A DNA stretch of 64,000 bases from Pyrinomonadaceae bacterium (GTDB lineage Bacteria; Acidobacteriota; Blastocatellia; Pyrinomonadales; Pyrinomonadaceae): the NCBI GenBank assembly GCA_028284415.1, contig JANQRU010000006.1:186001-250000 (forward strand), given 5' to 3'. Below are positions 45,226-54,079 of the stretch, one piece after another. Under the pieces are notes generated by a model. It saw only the letters and a list, made by a program, of their open reading frames with translations. It was not told the origin of the DNA and did not search any database. Made by a program: the position numbers and the translations under genes. Position 1 is the stretch's first letter, and each line of letters begins with the position of its first letter.

Positions 45226-45813
45226 TTATTGCTCTTCCGCCAATAACTGTTTAGTTGGCACAATTGCTTCCCGATTTTTATGTTGCCAACATCTGCCTCC
45301 ACCTTTCACACGCCTTGAGCATGGTGTTCCCTTTTTGGTTTCAGCCCCACAAAAATAGACAGGCTCATCCGTCTTTTTTTGCTTACCTTCCGTCACATTG
45401 GTTGTTACCAAACTATCTTTGGACAAAAGATTTTTCTTTGATTCTGTAGTTACACTCGATTCTTGTTTGGGATTTTTGGTGGAAGTATTTTCTTTGTCAT
45501 TTAGATTGTACCCAAAACTTTCAGATTCATCTTGTAAACTACTACTTTTTAAAGAACGTTTTATATTTGGAGAAGAATTCTGCGTTTGGTTTGTCTTCTC
45601 AATGGTTAAAGTACTATCAGATACAATGAATAATGAACCGAAGCCCCAAAAGCCGAATCCCAATAGAATTACGGCGATAGCTTTTGGTAAAATTTCATCA
45701 AATTTATATTCCGTTTCGCAAAGTTCACAAAATTTTCGACTTGAAAAAACCGTCCAATTGATTCGTTCAATCCTTTCGCCACAATTACAACAATACTTTG
45801 GTTTATAAAGCAT
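45226..45813 (-). CDS. Zinc-ribbon membrane protein with C-terminal Cys/His motif
   Basis: 195 aa. The N-terminal four-Cys ribbon (CCNCGERIERI and FCELCETEY) is followed by a membrane segment (about 48-69), a Ser/Asn/Lys linker and a C-terminal motif CGAETKKGTPCSRRVKGGG then RCWQH. The latter is a Cys/His pattern seen in a family I believe is DUF5763. It likely binds zinc at both ends, on opposite sides of the membrane. It lies 38 bases before the kinase gene on the same strand. Function unknown. Confidence 0.6.
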   Translation of the reverse strand: MLYKPKYCCNCGERIERINWTVFSSRKFCELCETEYKFDEILPKAIAVILLGFGFWGFGSLFIVSDSTLTIEKTNQTQNSSPNIKRSLKSSSLQDESESFGYNLNDKENTSTKNPKQESSVTTESKKNLLSKDSLVTTNVTEGKQKKTDEPVYFCGAETKKGTPCSRRVKGGGRCWQHKNREAIVPTKQLLAEEQ

Positions 45814-46033
45814 TTTTTACCCTGTTAATTATAATTATTGAGGTTGTTAGTATTTAAATTTAGGGGGTAAAACTAACTTTTCAAATAATTTATCCTTAAA
45901 ATAAATTGCAAAAATTCGGATTTTATTATAACGCATAAGTCCTTCAATGTTAAGATATTTAAAATCAAACTTTGAGCAACCGTATTTCGTAATAGAGCGT
46001 CAGATTATTTAATCTAAAGCTTACAATTTAACT

Positions 46034-47026
46034 ATGCGTTTTTATAAAGTCTTTTTAGCCATAACTTTTCTGTTTTTGAGTGCCAATATTTTAATTGCCC
46101 AAGACGACGATGACATAATAAATGTGGACTCATCTATTGTGCGTCTCAACGTTGGTGTGGTTGATCGTTCGGGACAGCCGATTACCAATCTAAACAAGAA
46201 TAATTTTACTCTGTACGAAAACGGCGTTAAGCAAAATATTGTGAGATTTGAACCAACTGTTGCTCCATTTAGCGTGGTGATGATTCTTGATATGAGCGGT
46301 TCAACTCTTGGATTTAGACAAACCATCCAAATGTCTGCTTTTCGTTTTATTGATGCACTTTCAACGAATGATCGGGTTTCAATCATAGAATTCTATGACA
46401 AGGTAAATGTATTAAATGATTTTACGACCAATCGTAAAACTCTCGCTAACTCCATTAATGTCGCCAACGGCAGAGGAAAAACTCAGTTATACAAAGCTCT
46501 TAACCTGGCTCTTAATAAACTTTCGCAAGAGCAAAACCGTCGCAAAGCTATTATCGTTTTGACTGATGGCGTTGACACAACGGTGCGTGAACAAGATAGA
46601 CAAGTCCTTGCAAAATTAGATGATAAAGATATTCCTAATCACATCAAACCTGAAACAAATCAGATTTTGAATAGTGTTTTAGGTAAATCTTCCGCACTTG
46701 GAGTCACGATTTATCCGCTTGCTTTACCAACGGGTGATCCTTCAAAACTTGCAGATCCAACTCCGATCCAAGTAGAAATGTTTCAAGCCGCAAGATTTCG
46801 TCTAAAAATGCTTGCTGACCGAACGGGTGGAACATTGAATGCAATCAATCGCCTTGAGCAGATGGGAAGACTTTATGCTGAAGTCGCTGCTGATGTTCGT
46901 TCGCTTTACACAATCGAATATCAACCGACCAATACCAAAAAAGATGGTAAATGGCGTGAGATAAAAATTGAAGTTGATAAGCCTGAATTAATCTCAAGAA
47001 CTCGCCCTGGTTATTTTGCAAAGTAA
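46034..47026 (+). CDS. Secreted VWFA-domain protein (acidobacterial VWFA-related type)
   Basis: 330 aa. Signal peptide (about 1-22), an N-terminal beta domain (VRLNVGVVDRSGQPITNLNK, with NFTLYENGVKQ) and a von Willebrand A domain with an intact MIDAS: ILDMSGSTLG (D-x-S-x-S) and VLTDGVDTT. Ends with YTIEYQPTNTKKDGKWREIK, PGYFAK. This architecture matches the VWFA-related family first defined in Acidobacteria, and is a main reason for my taxonomic guess. Probably an extracytoplasmic metal-dependent adhesion or assembly protein. Confidence 0.88.
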   Translation: MRFYKVFLAITFLFLSANILIAQDDDDIINVDSSIVRLNVGVVDRSGQPITNLNKNNFTLYENGVKQNIVRFEPTVAPFSVVMILDMSGSTLGFRQTIQMSAFRFIDALSTNDRVSIIEFYDKVNVLNDFTTNRKTLANSINVANGRGKTQLYKALNLALNKLSQEQNRRKAIIVLTDGVDTTVREQDRQVLAKLDDKDIPNHIKPETNQILNSVLGKSSALGVTIYPLALPTGDPSKLADPTPIQVEMFQAARFRLKMLADRTGGTLNAINRLEQMGRLYAEVAADVRSLYTIEYQPTNTKKDGKWREIKIEVDKPELISRTRPGYFAK

Positions 47027-47096
47027 GCCTTCGGATTATCCATCTACAAAGCTTGACATAAAATCGCAAGGTTTGTAGTCTAATTATTCGTTTTGT

Positions 47097-47170
47097 GCAC
47101 CCGTAGCTCAGCTGGATAGAGTGCTTGACTACGAATCAAGAGGTCATAGGTTCGAATCCTGTCGGGTGCG
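47097..47170 (+). tRNA. tRNA-Arg (anticodon ACG)
   Basis: 74 bases. Acceptor stem GCACCCG/CGGGTGC, D-arm with AGCTCAGCTGGATAGAG, anticodon stem-loop CTTGA-CTACGAA-TCAAG giving anticodon ACG (wobble A edited to inosine, reads CGN), T-arm with GGTTCGAATCC, discriminator G. The CCA end is not encoded. Very close to the E. coli tRNA-Arg(ACG) sequence. Confidence 0.97.
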
Positions 47171-47178
47171 TTAAAAAA

Positions 47179-47198
47179 GATGGTCAAATTTGACCATC
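47179..47198 (+). terminator. Rho-independent terminator after the tRNA
   Basis: A perfect 20-base palindrome (47179-47198) flanked by an A-run before and a run of T after (47199-47205). It ends the tRNA transcript and can also serve the convergent minus-strand genes. Confidence 0.85.
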
Positions 47199-47249
47199 TT
47201 TTTTTGCTTTTTAGGTTTTCATTCTAAATTTATTAGAAAGACAATTTTT

Positions 47250-48068
47250 TTATGTAGCTTCTTTTTTACGCCCCTCAGCAATCTTGCTTAAAAGTGAAAC
47301 TACTAAATCCCAACCAAAATATTTCAGAAATATGGTCAACCAAGGAACTACACCAACGAAAAACATAAAGCCTGAGCTAAATCTGCTTTGAAGGTAATTC
47401 AAATATAAAATGTCTCCATTTTCAACACCAACAAACTCAGCAGGGCGAATGGATACAATTAACCAGATTGCTGGAACTAGAAAGATTAGAATGCCAAGTA
47501 AAGTTCCAAAGAAAGTTTGAGCAATCTTTGATTTTTCGAATTTAACCTGACTCCAGATCAACAATAAAAGCATAAAGCCAAATAAGCTCCAACCAACAAA
47601 CCCCCTTATGTATTTACCAATAAATTCCCATAACCATAATGGTTCAGGATAAAAGATTATAGAAACAGAGCTAATGAATATTATGAAAACTGTGAGTAAT
47701 ATCGTTCCAAATGCCAGTCCATCTTGCCAACCGGGAGAAAGTGAAGCAAACAATGATTCAATTACAGGCGGTTTATCTCTCTTAACAGACAATTCGATTT
47801 CTGAATTTTCTTCATCTAAAAATTTATAGTTCCAATTCAAAATAATAAATTGTGTGTCTTCATTCCTACCTGTTAAAGATTTCTGAGCAACAAACTTTTC
47901 GCCTTTTTTCAGAAATAAATCAGGAAACTCAACTTCTAAAACAAATTCTTTTTCTTCTTTATAGCCTGGTAGTTCGAAGTGTTCTGCAATTGGAAGCAAA
48001 AATTTGTCTGAAAAGCCTGCATTTTCTGGTAACGTATATTCAGAATAATTGATTCTAATTTTTTGCAT
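47250..48068 (-). CDS. Membrane protein of unknown function
   Basis: 272 aa, not recognised. The N-terminal ~110 residues are soluble and beta-like (LEVEFPDLFLKKGEKFVAQK, NWNYKFLDEENSEIELSVKR), then four membrane segments (about 118-138, 152-172, 182-205, 232-250) and a short basic end. It follows the M50-like protease gene by 56 bases on the same strand and may be its partner, but this is only positional. Confidence 0.65.
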   Translation of the reverse strand: MQKIRINYSEYTLPENAGFSDKFLLPIAEHFELPGYKEEKEFVLEVEFPDLFLKKGEKFVAQKSLTGRNEDTQFIILNWNYKFLDEENSEIELSVKRDKPPVIESLFASLSPGWQDGLAFGTILLTVFIIFISSVSIIFYPEPLWLWEFIGKYIRGFVGWSLFGFMLLLLIWSQVKFEKSKIAQTFFGTLLGILIFLVPAIWLIVSIRPAEFVGVENGDILYLNYLQSRFSSGFMFFVGVVPWLTIFLKYFGWDLVVSLLSKIAEGRKKEAT

Positions 48069-48124
48069 ATTTTCTCCACCTTCTGCATCTATACCTTTAT
48101 TATCCAGCTTATGGATTTATTAAG

Positions 48125-48793
48125 TTATGCGATATAAGCTGAGATTTCTAGACAATTTTTTATGCTGTTGACAACAAAATCCATTAAACCAGCATTTCCC
48201 TTACCTACAAAAGCCAAAACTATTCCGTAGCAAATGATATTCATCACTGGCAGAATCAAAAGAGTTTTTATAATTCCAACTTTTTGCAAATCGGTTTGAC
48301 GAAAGCTTGTTTCAGTCCAGTTTGTGATTAGGTGAAATGCGGTTGACCAACCTAATAAGCCGAGGAAGTATTCAGTTTTAATACCTGCGATAAGGGCTAT
48401 GATAACGATAGAGATTGAAATTGTCGGAAAGAAATAAGGTGCAAGGGCGATCCAAGTTTGTCCGATGGAACTTCGACCAACTTGTCTAACTTCTCCGCCT
48501 TCATGTGCAGTTACTTTTATGCTTGTAGGGATTTTCAAGAAAAATAAACCGATGATTACGTGTGTTAATTCATGTTCGAGAGTTTGCAAATATGACCAGA
48601 TACTTGTGAATAACCTTGAAGCAACAGCATTTATTGGGAAAAAGGATAAAAATCCGACTCCAAATGCTATCCAACGCGAGTCCTTGTAAGAGATTTCAGT
48701 AATGATCTTAAGAGTTTCTTTACCAAACCCATAGATCAAAAAAGGTGTGGCAACGAGAAACAAAACCATTAAAATTTTAGATAGAACCTGCAT
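48125..48793 (-). CDS. M50-type membrane metalloprotease-like protein
   Basis: 222 aa integral membrane protein with about five or six membrane segments. The zinc motif HELTH (in QTLEHELTHVIIGLFFL) lies within a membrane segment, and a candidate third ligand Asp is in FRQTDLQKVG. The fold resembles Peptidase_M50B. Site-2-type proteases cut substrates inside the membrane, often to release regulators; no substrate is visible here. Proteolytic activity is inferred from the motif. Confidence 0.7.
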   Translation of the reverse strand: MQVLSKILMVLFLVATPFLIYGFGKETLKIITEISYKDSRWIAFGVGFLSFFPINAVASRLFTSIWSYLQTLEHELTHVIIGLFFLKIPTSIKVTAHEGGEVRQVGRSSIGQTWIALAPYFFPTISISIVIIALIAGIKTEYFLGLLGWSTAFHLITNWTETSFRQTDLQKVGIIKTLLILPVMNIICYGIVLAFVGKGNAGLMDFVVNSIKNCLEISAYIA

Positions 48794-48841
48794 CTTTATT
48801 GCTAAAGATTCTAACTCATTATTCTTGCTTTGAAAATAAAT

Positions 48842-49798
48842 TTATTCGTCCCGTAATACCAATTGCATACGAATATCCGAACGTGCGAATTCGCTATTCG
48901 GGTCTTGTTCGATCTCAACAAAACCAAATCTTCTATACATATTTATTGCCGGAACTTGTTTTCTGGCTGATTCCAAGATAATGCTTTTTTTACCTTCTTT
49001 TTTCGCATAGTCAATGCAGGCGATCATCAATTTTTTGCCAATGCTGTAGCCACGATATTTTCTTGTAACCGCCATTTTTGCAAGTTCAAAAGCTTCTTCA
49101 TTTATATTTATCAAAGCGGCTGTACCGACAATTTCATCGCCTAATTTGGCAAGCAAAATCTGTCCACCGGGTTCGATTATATGCTCATTCGGATGATCTA
49201 ATTGCTCGCGGTCGTGTTCTTCAACCTCAAAAAACTCCTCTACCCATTCATAGTTCAATCGTCCAAAATCTTCTGCATACTGCTCTTCAAACTCAATTAT
49301 TTCAACGTTGTCTTTTTGCTTTTTAATGACTTCTTGAGTGCGTTTTTTGAAGCCTTTTTCTTCCACACGATTTTCAAGAATTTCCAAAAACTCTAAATAA
49401 TCTTTGTCAGAAAGCATTTTCTTTAGCCCCGTAACACCTGCATTCCAGACTTTTTCAAATTTTGGTAGTTCCGTTTTTGCTTTTTCGCTTAGACGCAGAA
49501 GTCTCCGACGACTATCTTCCGAACACTGACTTGATTCCAAGTAACCAGCTTTGGTCATTTTGTTTACGATCGTTATAACCGAAGGATGTGCAAAGCCAAT
49601 CGTGTCAGCGATTTTTGTAATAGTCATCTCATCGTTTTCATCTAACAACCTAAAAATGACGTACCAATTTGGCTCTATATCCATTCCGAGTTCTTTATAA
49701 AGCCTTCTGCCATCGTGCAACATTGCATCGCTAACACGCTTTAGTCTTGTAACAAAACTTAGAAAACCCAATTCAGTTAAATAATCTTGTTCAGCCAT
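48842..49798 (-). CDS. MarR-family regulator fused to a GNAT acetyltransferase
   Basis: 318 aa. The N-terminal ~150 residues are a MarR winged helix (ITKIADTIGFAHPSVITIVN, then KAGYLESSQCSEDSRRRLLR); the C-terminal ~165 are a GNAT domain (EHIIEPGGQILLAKLGDEIV, RKYRGYSIGKKLMIACIDYA, NMYRRFGFVEIEQD). Such fusions occur in several phyla; the regulator half probably responds to a ligand that the acetyltransferase half may modify. Two palindromes just upstream of the start are the likely autoregulatory operators. Target substrate unknown. Confidence 0.9.
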   Translation of the reverse strand: MAEQDYLTELGFLSFVTRLKRVSDAMLHDGRRLYKELGMDIEPNWYVIFRLLDENDEMTITKIADTIGFAHPSVITIVNKMTKAGYLESSQCSEDSRRRLLRLSEKAKTELPKFEKVWNAGVTGLKKMLSDKDYLEFLEILENRVEEKGFKKRTQEVIKKQKDNVEIIEFEEQYAEDFGRLNYEWVEEFFEVEEHDREQLDHPNEHIIEPGGQILLAKLGDEIVGTAALININEEAFELAKMAVTRKYRGYSIGKKLMIACIDYAKKEGKKSIILESARKQVPAINMYRRFGFVEIEQDPNSEFARSDIRMQLVLRDE

Positions 49799-49812
49799 AG
49801 CAAAACCTCCTT

Positions 49813-49830
49813 TATGTAGTGTCCTACATA
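49813..49830. promoter_or_regulatory. Candidate MarR operator 1
   Basis: TATGTAG-TGTC-CTACATA, an 18-base inverted repeat with perfect 7-base arms, 14 bases upstream of the MarR-GNAT start. Confidence 0.65.
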
Positions 49831-49848
49831 TTAAAACTAAAATAACGA

Positions 49849-49860
49849 GTAGTCAACTAC
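49849..49860. promoter_or_regulatory. Candidate MarR operator 2
   Basis: GTAGT-CA-ACTAC, a 12-base inverted repeat with perfect 5-base arms, sharing the GTAG/CTAC core with the site at 49813. Both lie between the MarR-GNAT start and the end of the upstream gene. Confidence 0.55.
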
Positions 49861-49902
49861 ATTTCCTCATAAATTAAAATGGATTTATTAATTTCTACGA
49901 AT

Positions 49903-51258
49903 TTATTCGAGAACAATTAAGGCTGTTTGACCGCCACCTTGCGTGACATTAACGAGTGCAGATGAGGAAAGTCTGACCATTCCACCTTCGGTTTTGTTCT
50001 GAAATAGGAAAGGATCAAAATCAACTAGCAGTTTTTCGATAGATACATTTTTGTCATAAAAGGGAAACTCATGTTTTTCAATTGAAGCTTTTTCCTGCAC
50101 CACAAAAGAATCCTCCAATGCTTCATCTATGGCTTTTTCCCAATCATTTTGCGAAACCTGCCAACCTAATACGATGCCTTTCCCGCCATAGTCATCATTT
50201 GGCTTGATTAAGAAATTATCTTTGTATTTTCTTAAGAGTTCTAGTAAATCCACCTCTTCGCTATGAAATGTGGTTTTTGCGTCTTCAACTTTTCGTGTCC
50301 AGGGTATGTGTTTTGAGATTATTTCAAGTTGTTCATCAGTAAAAATATTTACATATTTTTCATCAGTCAAAATTGCAAAACTCATCTTTTTGTGTGGGAT
50401 TTTCACACGAAAAGAATTTGCCATACATAAATTTCCGTCTATGTATGCCTGAATAATCGGATGATCTTCTTCAACTTTTTCAAGCAATTCGTGGATCAAA
50501 ACACGTTTGTAGAAAACATCTATCTCAAAATCTAAAGCGTGTAATTTTTCACCGTCATATTCCAAATCAAATGGGTCAGCAATTAAAGTTGGAAAGCCAT
50601 TTGACTCAAAATATTCTTTTAATGAATGGAATTCGGCTTCAGTTGCGACACCTTCCCAATCTACTATTGCTATGTTTGGCTTGCTTTTTTTACCGCCAAA
50701 TTCCCTGTAAGAGATAAAAAGCGATTGAAGCAACTTTTGGTGAGGTTTCGGTCGCCAATGATTATGCTCTTTCAAAAAATCTTTTACTAAAGGTATTTTT
50801 TCAAGCACCTTTTCAATCTGAACCTGATCGCCAACTCCTGAAGGAGTTTCTCCGTTGTACTCCAGAAACTTAAACTCTCTTCCCTCTATAAAAGTATCTA
50901 GACGACTCGAATTACAGATTTTGTCATAACCGGGATCATAGCGAACAAGCTTTTCTTCCATCTCAGTTAAATCTAATCTTTTTAATAGTTCATTGTCTTC
51001 AAGTGCTGCAAAAGTCAGACGTTCTTCAGCCTCTGCAATAGTTTCGGCGGCGTGAGCTATTTCGTTGTAAAATTCGCGGGATAAAAAGTGCGGTCTTAAG
51101 AAAGGACTCAACGGACGTTCATCAAATACGAGCCATAAATCTTTTTGAACTCGGTTCAATTTATCAATAAGCTCAGTGTCATTTTGGTAAGTATCAAGAA
51201 GAGCTTGATTTAATTCGACTATTTTTTCTTCAAATTCACTTTGCATATATTTGTCCAT
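49903..51258 (-). CDS. Circularly permuted ATP-grasp-like protein
   Basis: About 451 aa from the ATG chosen here. Motifs FLEYNGETPSGVGD, NFLIKPNDDYGGKGIVLGW (ATP-grasp nucleotide loop, late in the chain) and GGMVRLSSSALVNVTQGGGQ suggest a circularly permuted ATP-grasp ligase of the glutathionylspermidine synthase-like group. Product unknown. The frame is open to an ATG at 51279, but that codon lies within the stem of the upstream terminator, so I favour the ATG at 51258 (MDKYMQSE) or 51246 (MQSE, with GGA seven bases before). Confidence 0.7.
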   Translation of the reverse strand: MDKYMQSEFEEKIVELNQALLDTYQNDTELIDKLNRVQKDLWLVFDERPLSPFLRPHFLSREFYNEIAHAAETIAEAEERLTFAALEDNELLKRLDLTEMEEKLVRYDPGYDKICNSSRLDTFIEGREFKFLEYNGETPSGVGDQVQIEKVLEKIPLVKDFLKEHNHWRPKPHQKLLQSLFISYREFGGKKSKPNIAIVDWEGVATEAEFHSLKEYFESNGFPTLIADPFDLEYDGEKLHALDFEIDVFYKRVLIHELLEKVEEDHPIIQAYIDGNLCMANSFRVKIPHKKMSFAILTDEKYVNIFTDEQLEIISKHIPWTRKVEDAKTTFHSEEVDLLELLRKYKDNFLIKPNDDYGGKGIVLGWQVSQNDWEKAIDEALEDSFVVQEKASIEKHEFPFYDKNVSIEKLLVDFDPFLFQNKTEGGMVRLSSSALVNVTQGGGQTALIVLE

Positions 51259-51273
51259 CAAATCAAATAAAAA

Positions 51274-51300
51274 AGGCATCTTTGAAGGGAAAAGATGCCT
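51274..51300 (-). terminator. Terminator after the amidohydrolase operon
   Basis: Perfect 10-bp stem AGGCATCTTT/AAAGATGCCT (51274-51283 and 51291-51300), 7-base loop, then a T-run on the minus strand, 25 bases past the stop of the last amidohydrolase gene. Confidence 0.85.
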
Positions 51301-51325
51301 ACTAAATTCTTAAATTGTAAAATTT

Positions 51326-52690
51326 TTACTTGCCACCTAATTTTCTATCTTTGAACGCCTCAAAGAACTTAGTATGGCGACTCGTCAGAGGTATTTTTCT
51401 CCCGCTAATGAACATATGCTTGATGTTCGTTCTTACTTCTAAAATATCCCCGTCTGTCACAACGATATTAGCCATTTTACCAACATCAATCGAACCAACC
51501 ATTTTATCAACACCAAGAATTTGTGCTGGATAAAGTGTAACACTCTTTAAGGCTTCCTCAGGAGATAAACCATAGGATGAAGCCAGTCCTGCTTGGTACG
51601 GAAGTTCACGTGCATTAGCTCCATTATCACCAGTTGAGATACAGAATTTTACACCTGCTTTTTGCAACATAGAAGGTGCCTCAAAAAAGAGATCATACGG
51701 ATCATCTTCTCTATTTGGATTATTGTGAACACGATTGTAAATAACGGAAATGTTATTTTTCTTGAGTTCATCAGTCACTTCATGTGCATAAGCCCCACCG
51801 TAGATAATGGCTTTTACTTTCATCTCATTCGCAAATTTTATAACTCCGCGAATATCTCTTGCCCTTTGTGCAGAAAAGACAATTGGTTTTTCACCATTTA
51901 CGTAAGGAATCATTGCCTCCATTTTCAAATCAGTTTTTGGTTTTGGCAAAGATTTATCTTTTTCATACGCAACTTTTACGTCAGCATATCTTTTGGCTTT
52001 TTTAAAAGCGTCTTTCAAATCCTTTACACGATTATCACGTCTCTTAATTGCCTGATTAAAATCAATAAATCTTGGTCCCGTTAAAAAGCTAAACCCAGCA
52101 AAAGTGCTGATTTGTGGGAAGTTCACAACCAAGCCAAATTGCGGTACTACCGCCATCTCATCTTGGGTAGAACCATTTAAATTAATAATTGCTGATTGCC
52201 CGGAAACGATACCACCACGAGGCATTGAATGAGCCATTGTAATTCCGTTTACGCGAGTAACATTTATATGTGACATATGTGGATTGATGCCGAGAATCGC
52301 TTTCGCGTTAGGATTTATGTTTCCCGTTTCAGCAACATCTACTGTTCCGATTACAGCATTACCGATTTCCAGTAACCCCATATTTGTTCCCGCATCGATC
52401 ATTCCGGGATAGACACTCAGCCCCTTGCCATCAATTCGCTCTGCTCCGCCCGGAATTCTCGCATTTGATCCAACTGCTGTGATTTTTCCATTTTGAATTA
52501 CAACAGTTCCATTTGGAATTGTTGCCCCTGAAACTGTCACAATTCTTGCATTCGTGATTGCAAATGTTCCCGCTTTTCCCGTTAGGTTCTGATCTGCAGG
52601 ACCATTTTGAGCAAACAAACTTCCTACTGCCAGAAGGAACAAACTAATAACTAATAACTGATAACTGATAACTGTTTTTAATCTTTTCAT
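51326..52690 (-). CDS. Secreted amidohydrolase paralog lacking the HxH metal motif
   Basis: 454 aa. Signal peptide (about 1-28) and an amidohydrolase fold: N- and C-terminal beta parts (ITNARIVTVSG, IPNGTVVIQNGKI; VGSIDVGKMANIVVTDGDIL). Where active relatives have DAHSH, this has VYPGMIDAGTNMG (101 and 103 are Gly and Asn), the next His motif is FSAQ, but the late Asp remains in STGDNGANARE. Hydrolase activity is therefore doubtful. Residues 6-16 of the signal peptide (VISYQLLVIS) are encoded by 7-bp repeats. Its ATG overlaps the upstream stop by one base (TAATG). Confidence 0.85.
   Translation of the reverse strand: MKRLKTVISYQLLVISLFLLAVGSLFAQNGPADQNLTGKAGTFAITNARIVTVSGATIPNGTVVIQNGKITAVGSNARIPGGAERIDGKGLSVYPGMIDAGTNMGLLEIGNAVIGTVDVAETGNINPNAKAILGINPHMSHINVTRVNGITMAHSMPRGGIVSGQSAIINLNGSTQDEMAVVPQFGLVVNFPQISTFAGFSFLTGPRFIDFNQAIKRRDNRVKDLKDAFKKAKRYADVKVAYEKDKSLPKPKTDLKMEAMIPYVNGEKPIVFSAQRARDIRGVIKFANEMKVKAIIYGGAYAHEVTDELKKNNISVIYNRVHNNPNREDDPYDLFFEAPSMLQKAGVKFCISTGDNGANARELPYQAGLASSYGLSPEEALKSVTLYPAQILGVDKMVGSIDVGKMANIVVTDGDILEVRTNIKHMFISGRKIPLTSRHTKFFEAFKDRKLGGK
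52643..52673 (-). repeat. 7-bp tandem repeats encoding a signal-peptide core
   Basis: Four clear heptamers (AATAACT, AATAACT, GATAACT, GATAACT) plus a preceding ACT. They lie inside the start of the amidohydrolase gene and encode in frame part of its signal-peptide hydrophobic stretch. Confidence 0.8.
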
Positions 52691-54063
52691 TAATCTAAAC
52701 CTCCTTCGGGAACAGGAGTTGATTTTGGTTTAGGTTTAGTTGCAGGTTTCTTAGACTTTCCGCGTTTATTCGGTGGAAGATTTGGCTCCATTGCTTCGAG
52801 ACGTTTTCTTTCAGCAGCCAGCTGACTTCGTCTAGCAATATCTTTTTTTCGATCAAAGTAAACTTCTCCATCTATCAGAGTCATTTCAGCTTTTGTATAA
52901 ACGCTGAATGGATGTTTACTCCAGATCGCTATATCTGCATCTTTTCCAACTTCAATTGAGCCAGTCATCTTATCAATTCCAAGCTGTTTTGCCGGGTTAA
53001 GAGTAATCATCTTCAAGGCTTCCTGTTCAGGAACACCACCATATTTTATGGCTTTTGCAGCATCTAAATTTAGGCGACGAATTCTTTCGCCTGAATCGGA
53101 ATTAATCGAAACAACAACACCATTTTTCCATAAAATATAAGCATTGTATGGAATTGTATCGTATGCTTCTATCTTAAAACCCCAATAATCAACAAAAATC
53201 GAAACACCTGTTCCAAATTTTGCAATTTCAGGGGCGATTTTGTAGGCTTCAAGTCCATGTTGAAGAGTTGAAACTGTAAATCCAAATTCTTTGGCAAGTT
53301 TCATCAAATTCAAGTGCTCATCCGAACGATAACCGTGGGCATGAACTAATCTTTTGCCTTCCAATATCTCTACAATTGGCTCAAGTTCGACGCTTCTTTT
53401 CGGAGGGGTTCTCATTTTTCCTGCACGAAAATCATCCCATTTTTTCTTGTAATCTTTGGCACGCTCGAAGGCATCACGCATAACTTCCAGAGTTCCCATA
53501 CGGGTTGCAGGATAACGTCTTGGCTGTCCGGGAGCATTTCTTGCACGCTTCACATTTTCACCCATCGCAAATTTAATTCCGGGTGGTGCTTCTGGAATCA
53601 AAAACTCTTCAATAGGTTTGCCATATTTGAATTTAACTACAGTATTTAGTCCACCGATCGGATTTGCTGAACCGTGTAGTAAATTCGCTGCCGTAACTCC
53701 ACCACCTAACGCACGATAGATCGTAATGTCCTTTGGATTTAAGACATCACGTATGCGAGCCATTGATGTGACTGCATAGGAAATTTCGTTAACGGAATCC
53801 ATCATTGCATGTGAATGAGCGTCAATGATTCCAGGAGTTACGAATTTCCCGCTGGCATCTATGACTTGAGCATTTCCGGCGTTCAGATTTTTGCCAATGC
53901 GAGAAATTTTGCCGTTCTGCACTAGAATATCTGTATTTTGCTTAGTGCCATTAACAGCCGTCATTACCGTCGCATTTTTTATCAACACATTTTGACCAAT
54001 TGCCAAACTTGGCAATATCAAACAAATTGAAATTATCGTTAGAAAAATGACTTTACTTTTCAT
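52690..54063 (-). CDS. Secreted amidohydrolase, metal site intact
   Basis: 457 aa. Signal peptide (about 1-22); VTPGIIDAHSHAMMD gives H82-x-H84, further His at LVHAHGYRSDE and STLQHGLEAY, and the catalytic Asp in SINSDSGERIRR. Imidazolonepropionase-like family of metal-dependent hydrolases; substrate unknown. The C-terminal tail is Pro/Lys-rich (KPATKPKPKSTP). Middle gene of a three-gene operon; 16 bases after 54080. Confidence 0.9.
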   Translation of the reverse strand: MKSKVIFLTIISICLILPSLAIGQNVLIKNATVMTAVNGTKQNTDILVQNGKISRIGKNLNAGNAQVIDASGKFVTPGIIDAHSHAMMDSVNEISYAVTSMARIRDVLNPKDITIYRALGGGVTAANLLHGSANPIGGLNTVVKFKYGKPIEEFLIPEAPPGIKFAMGENVKRARNAPGQPRRYPATRMGTLEVMRDAFERAKDYKKKWDDFRAGKMRTPPKRSVELEPIVEILEGKRLVHAHGYRSDEHLNLMKLAKEFGFTVSTLQHGLEAYKIAPEIAKFGTGVSIFVDYWGFKIEAYDTIPYNAYILWKNGVVVSINSDSGERIRRLNLDAAKAIKYGGVPEQEALKMITLNPAKQLGIDKMTGSIEVGKDADIAIWSKHPFSVYTKAEMTLIDGEVYFDRKKDIARRSQLAAERKRLEAMEPNLPPNKRGKSKKPATKPKPKSTPVPEGGLD

Positions 54064-54079
54064 TATTTTATCTTAGTTT

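Noticed and set aside
46042-46386. Minus-strand frame opposite the VWFA gene
   Set aside because: Shadow of a well-supported secreted VWFA protein with intact MIDAS motif.
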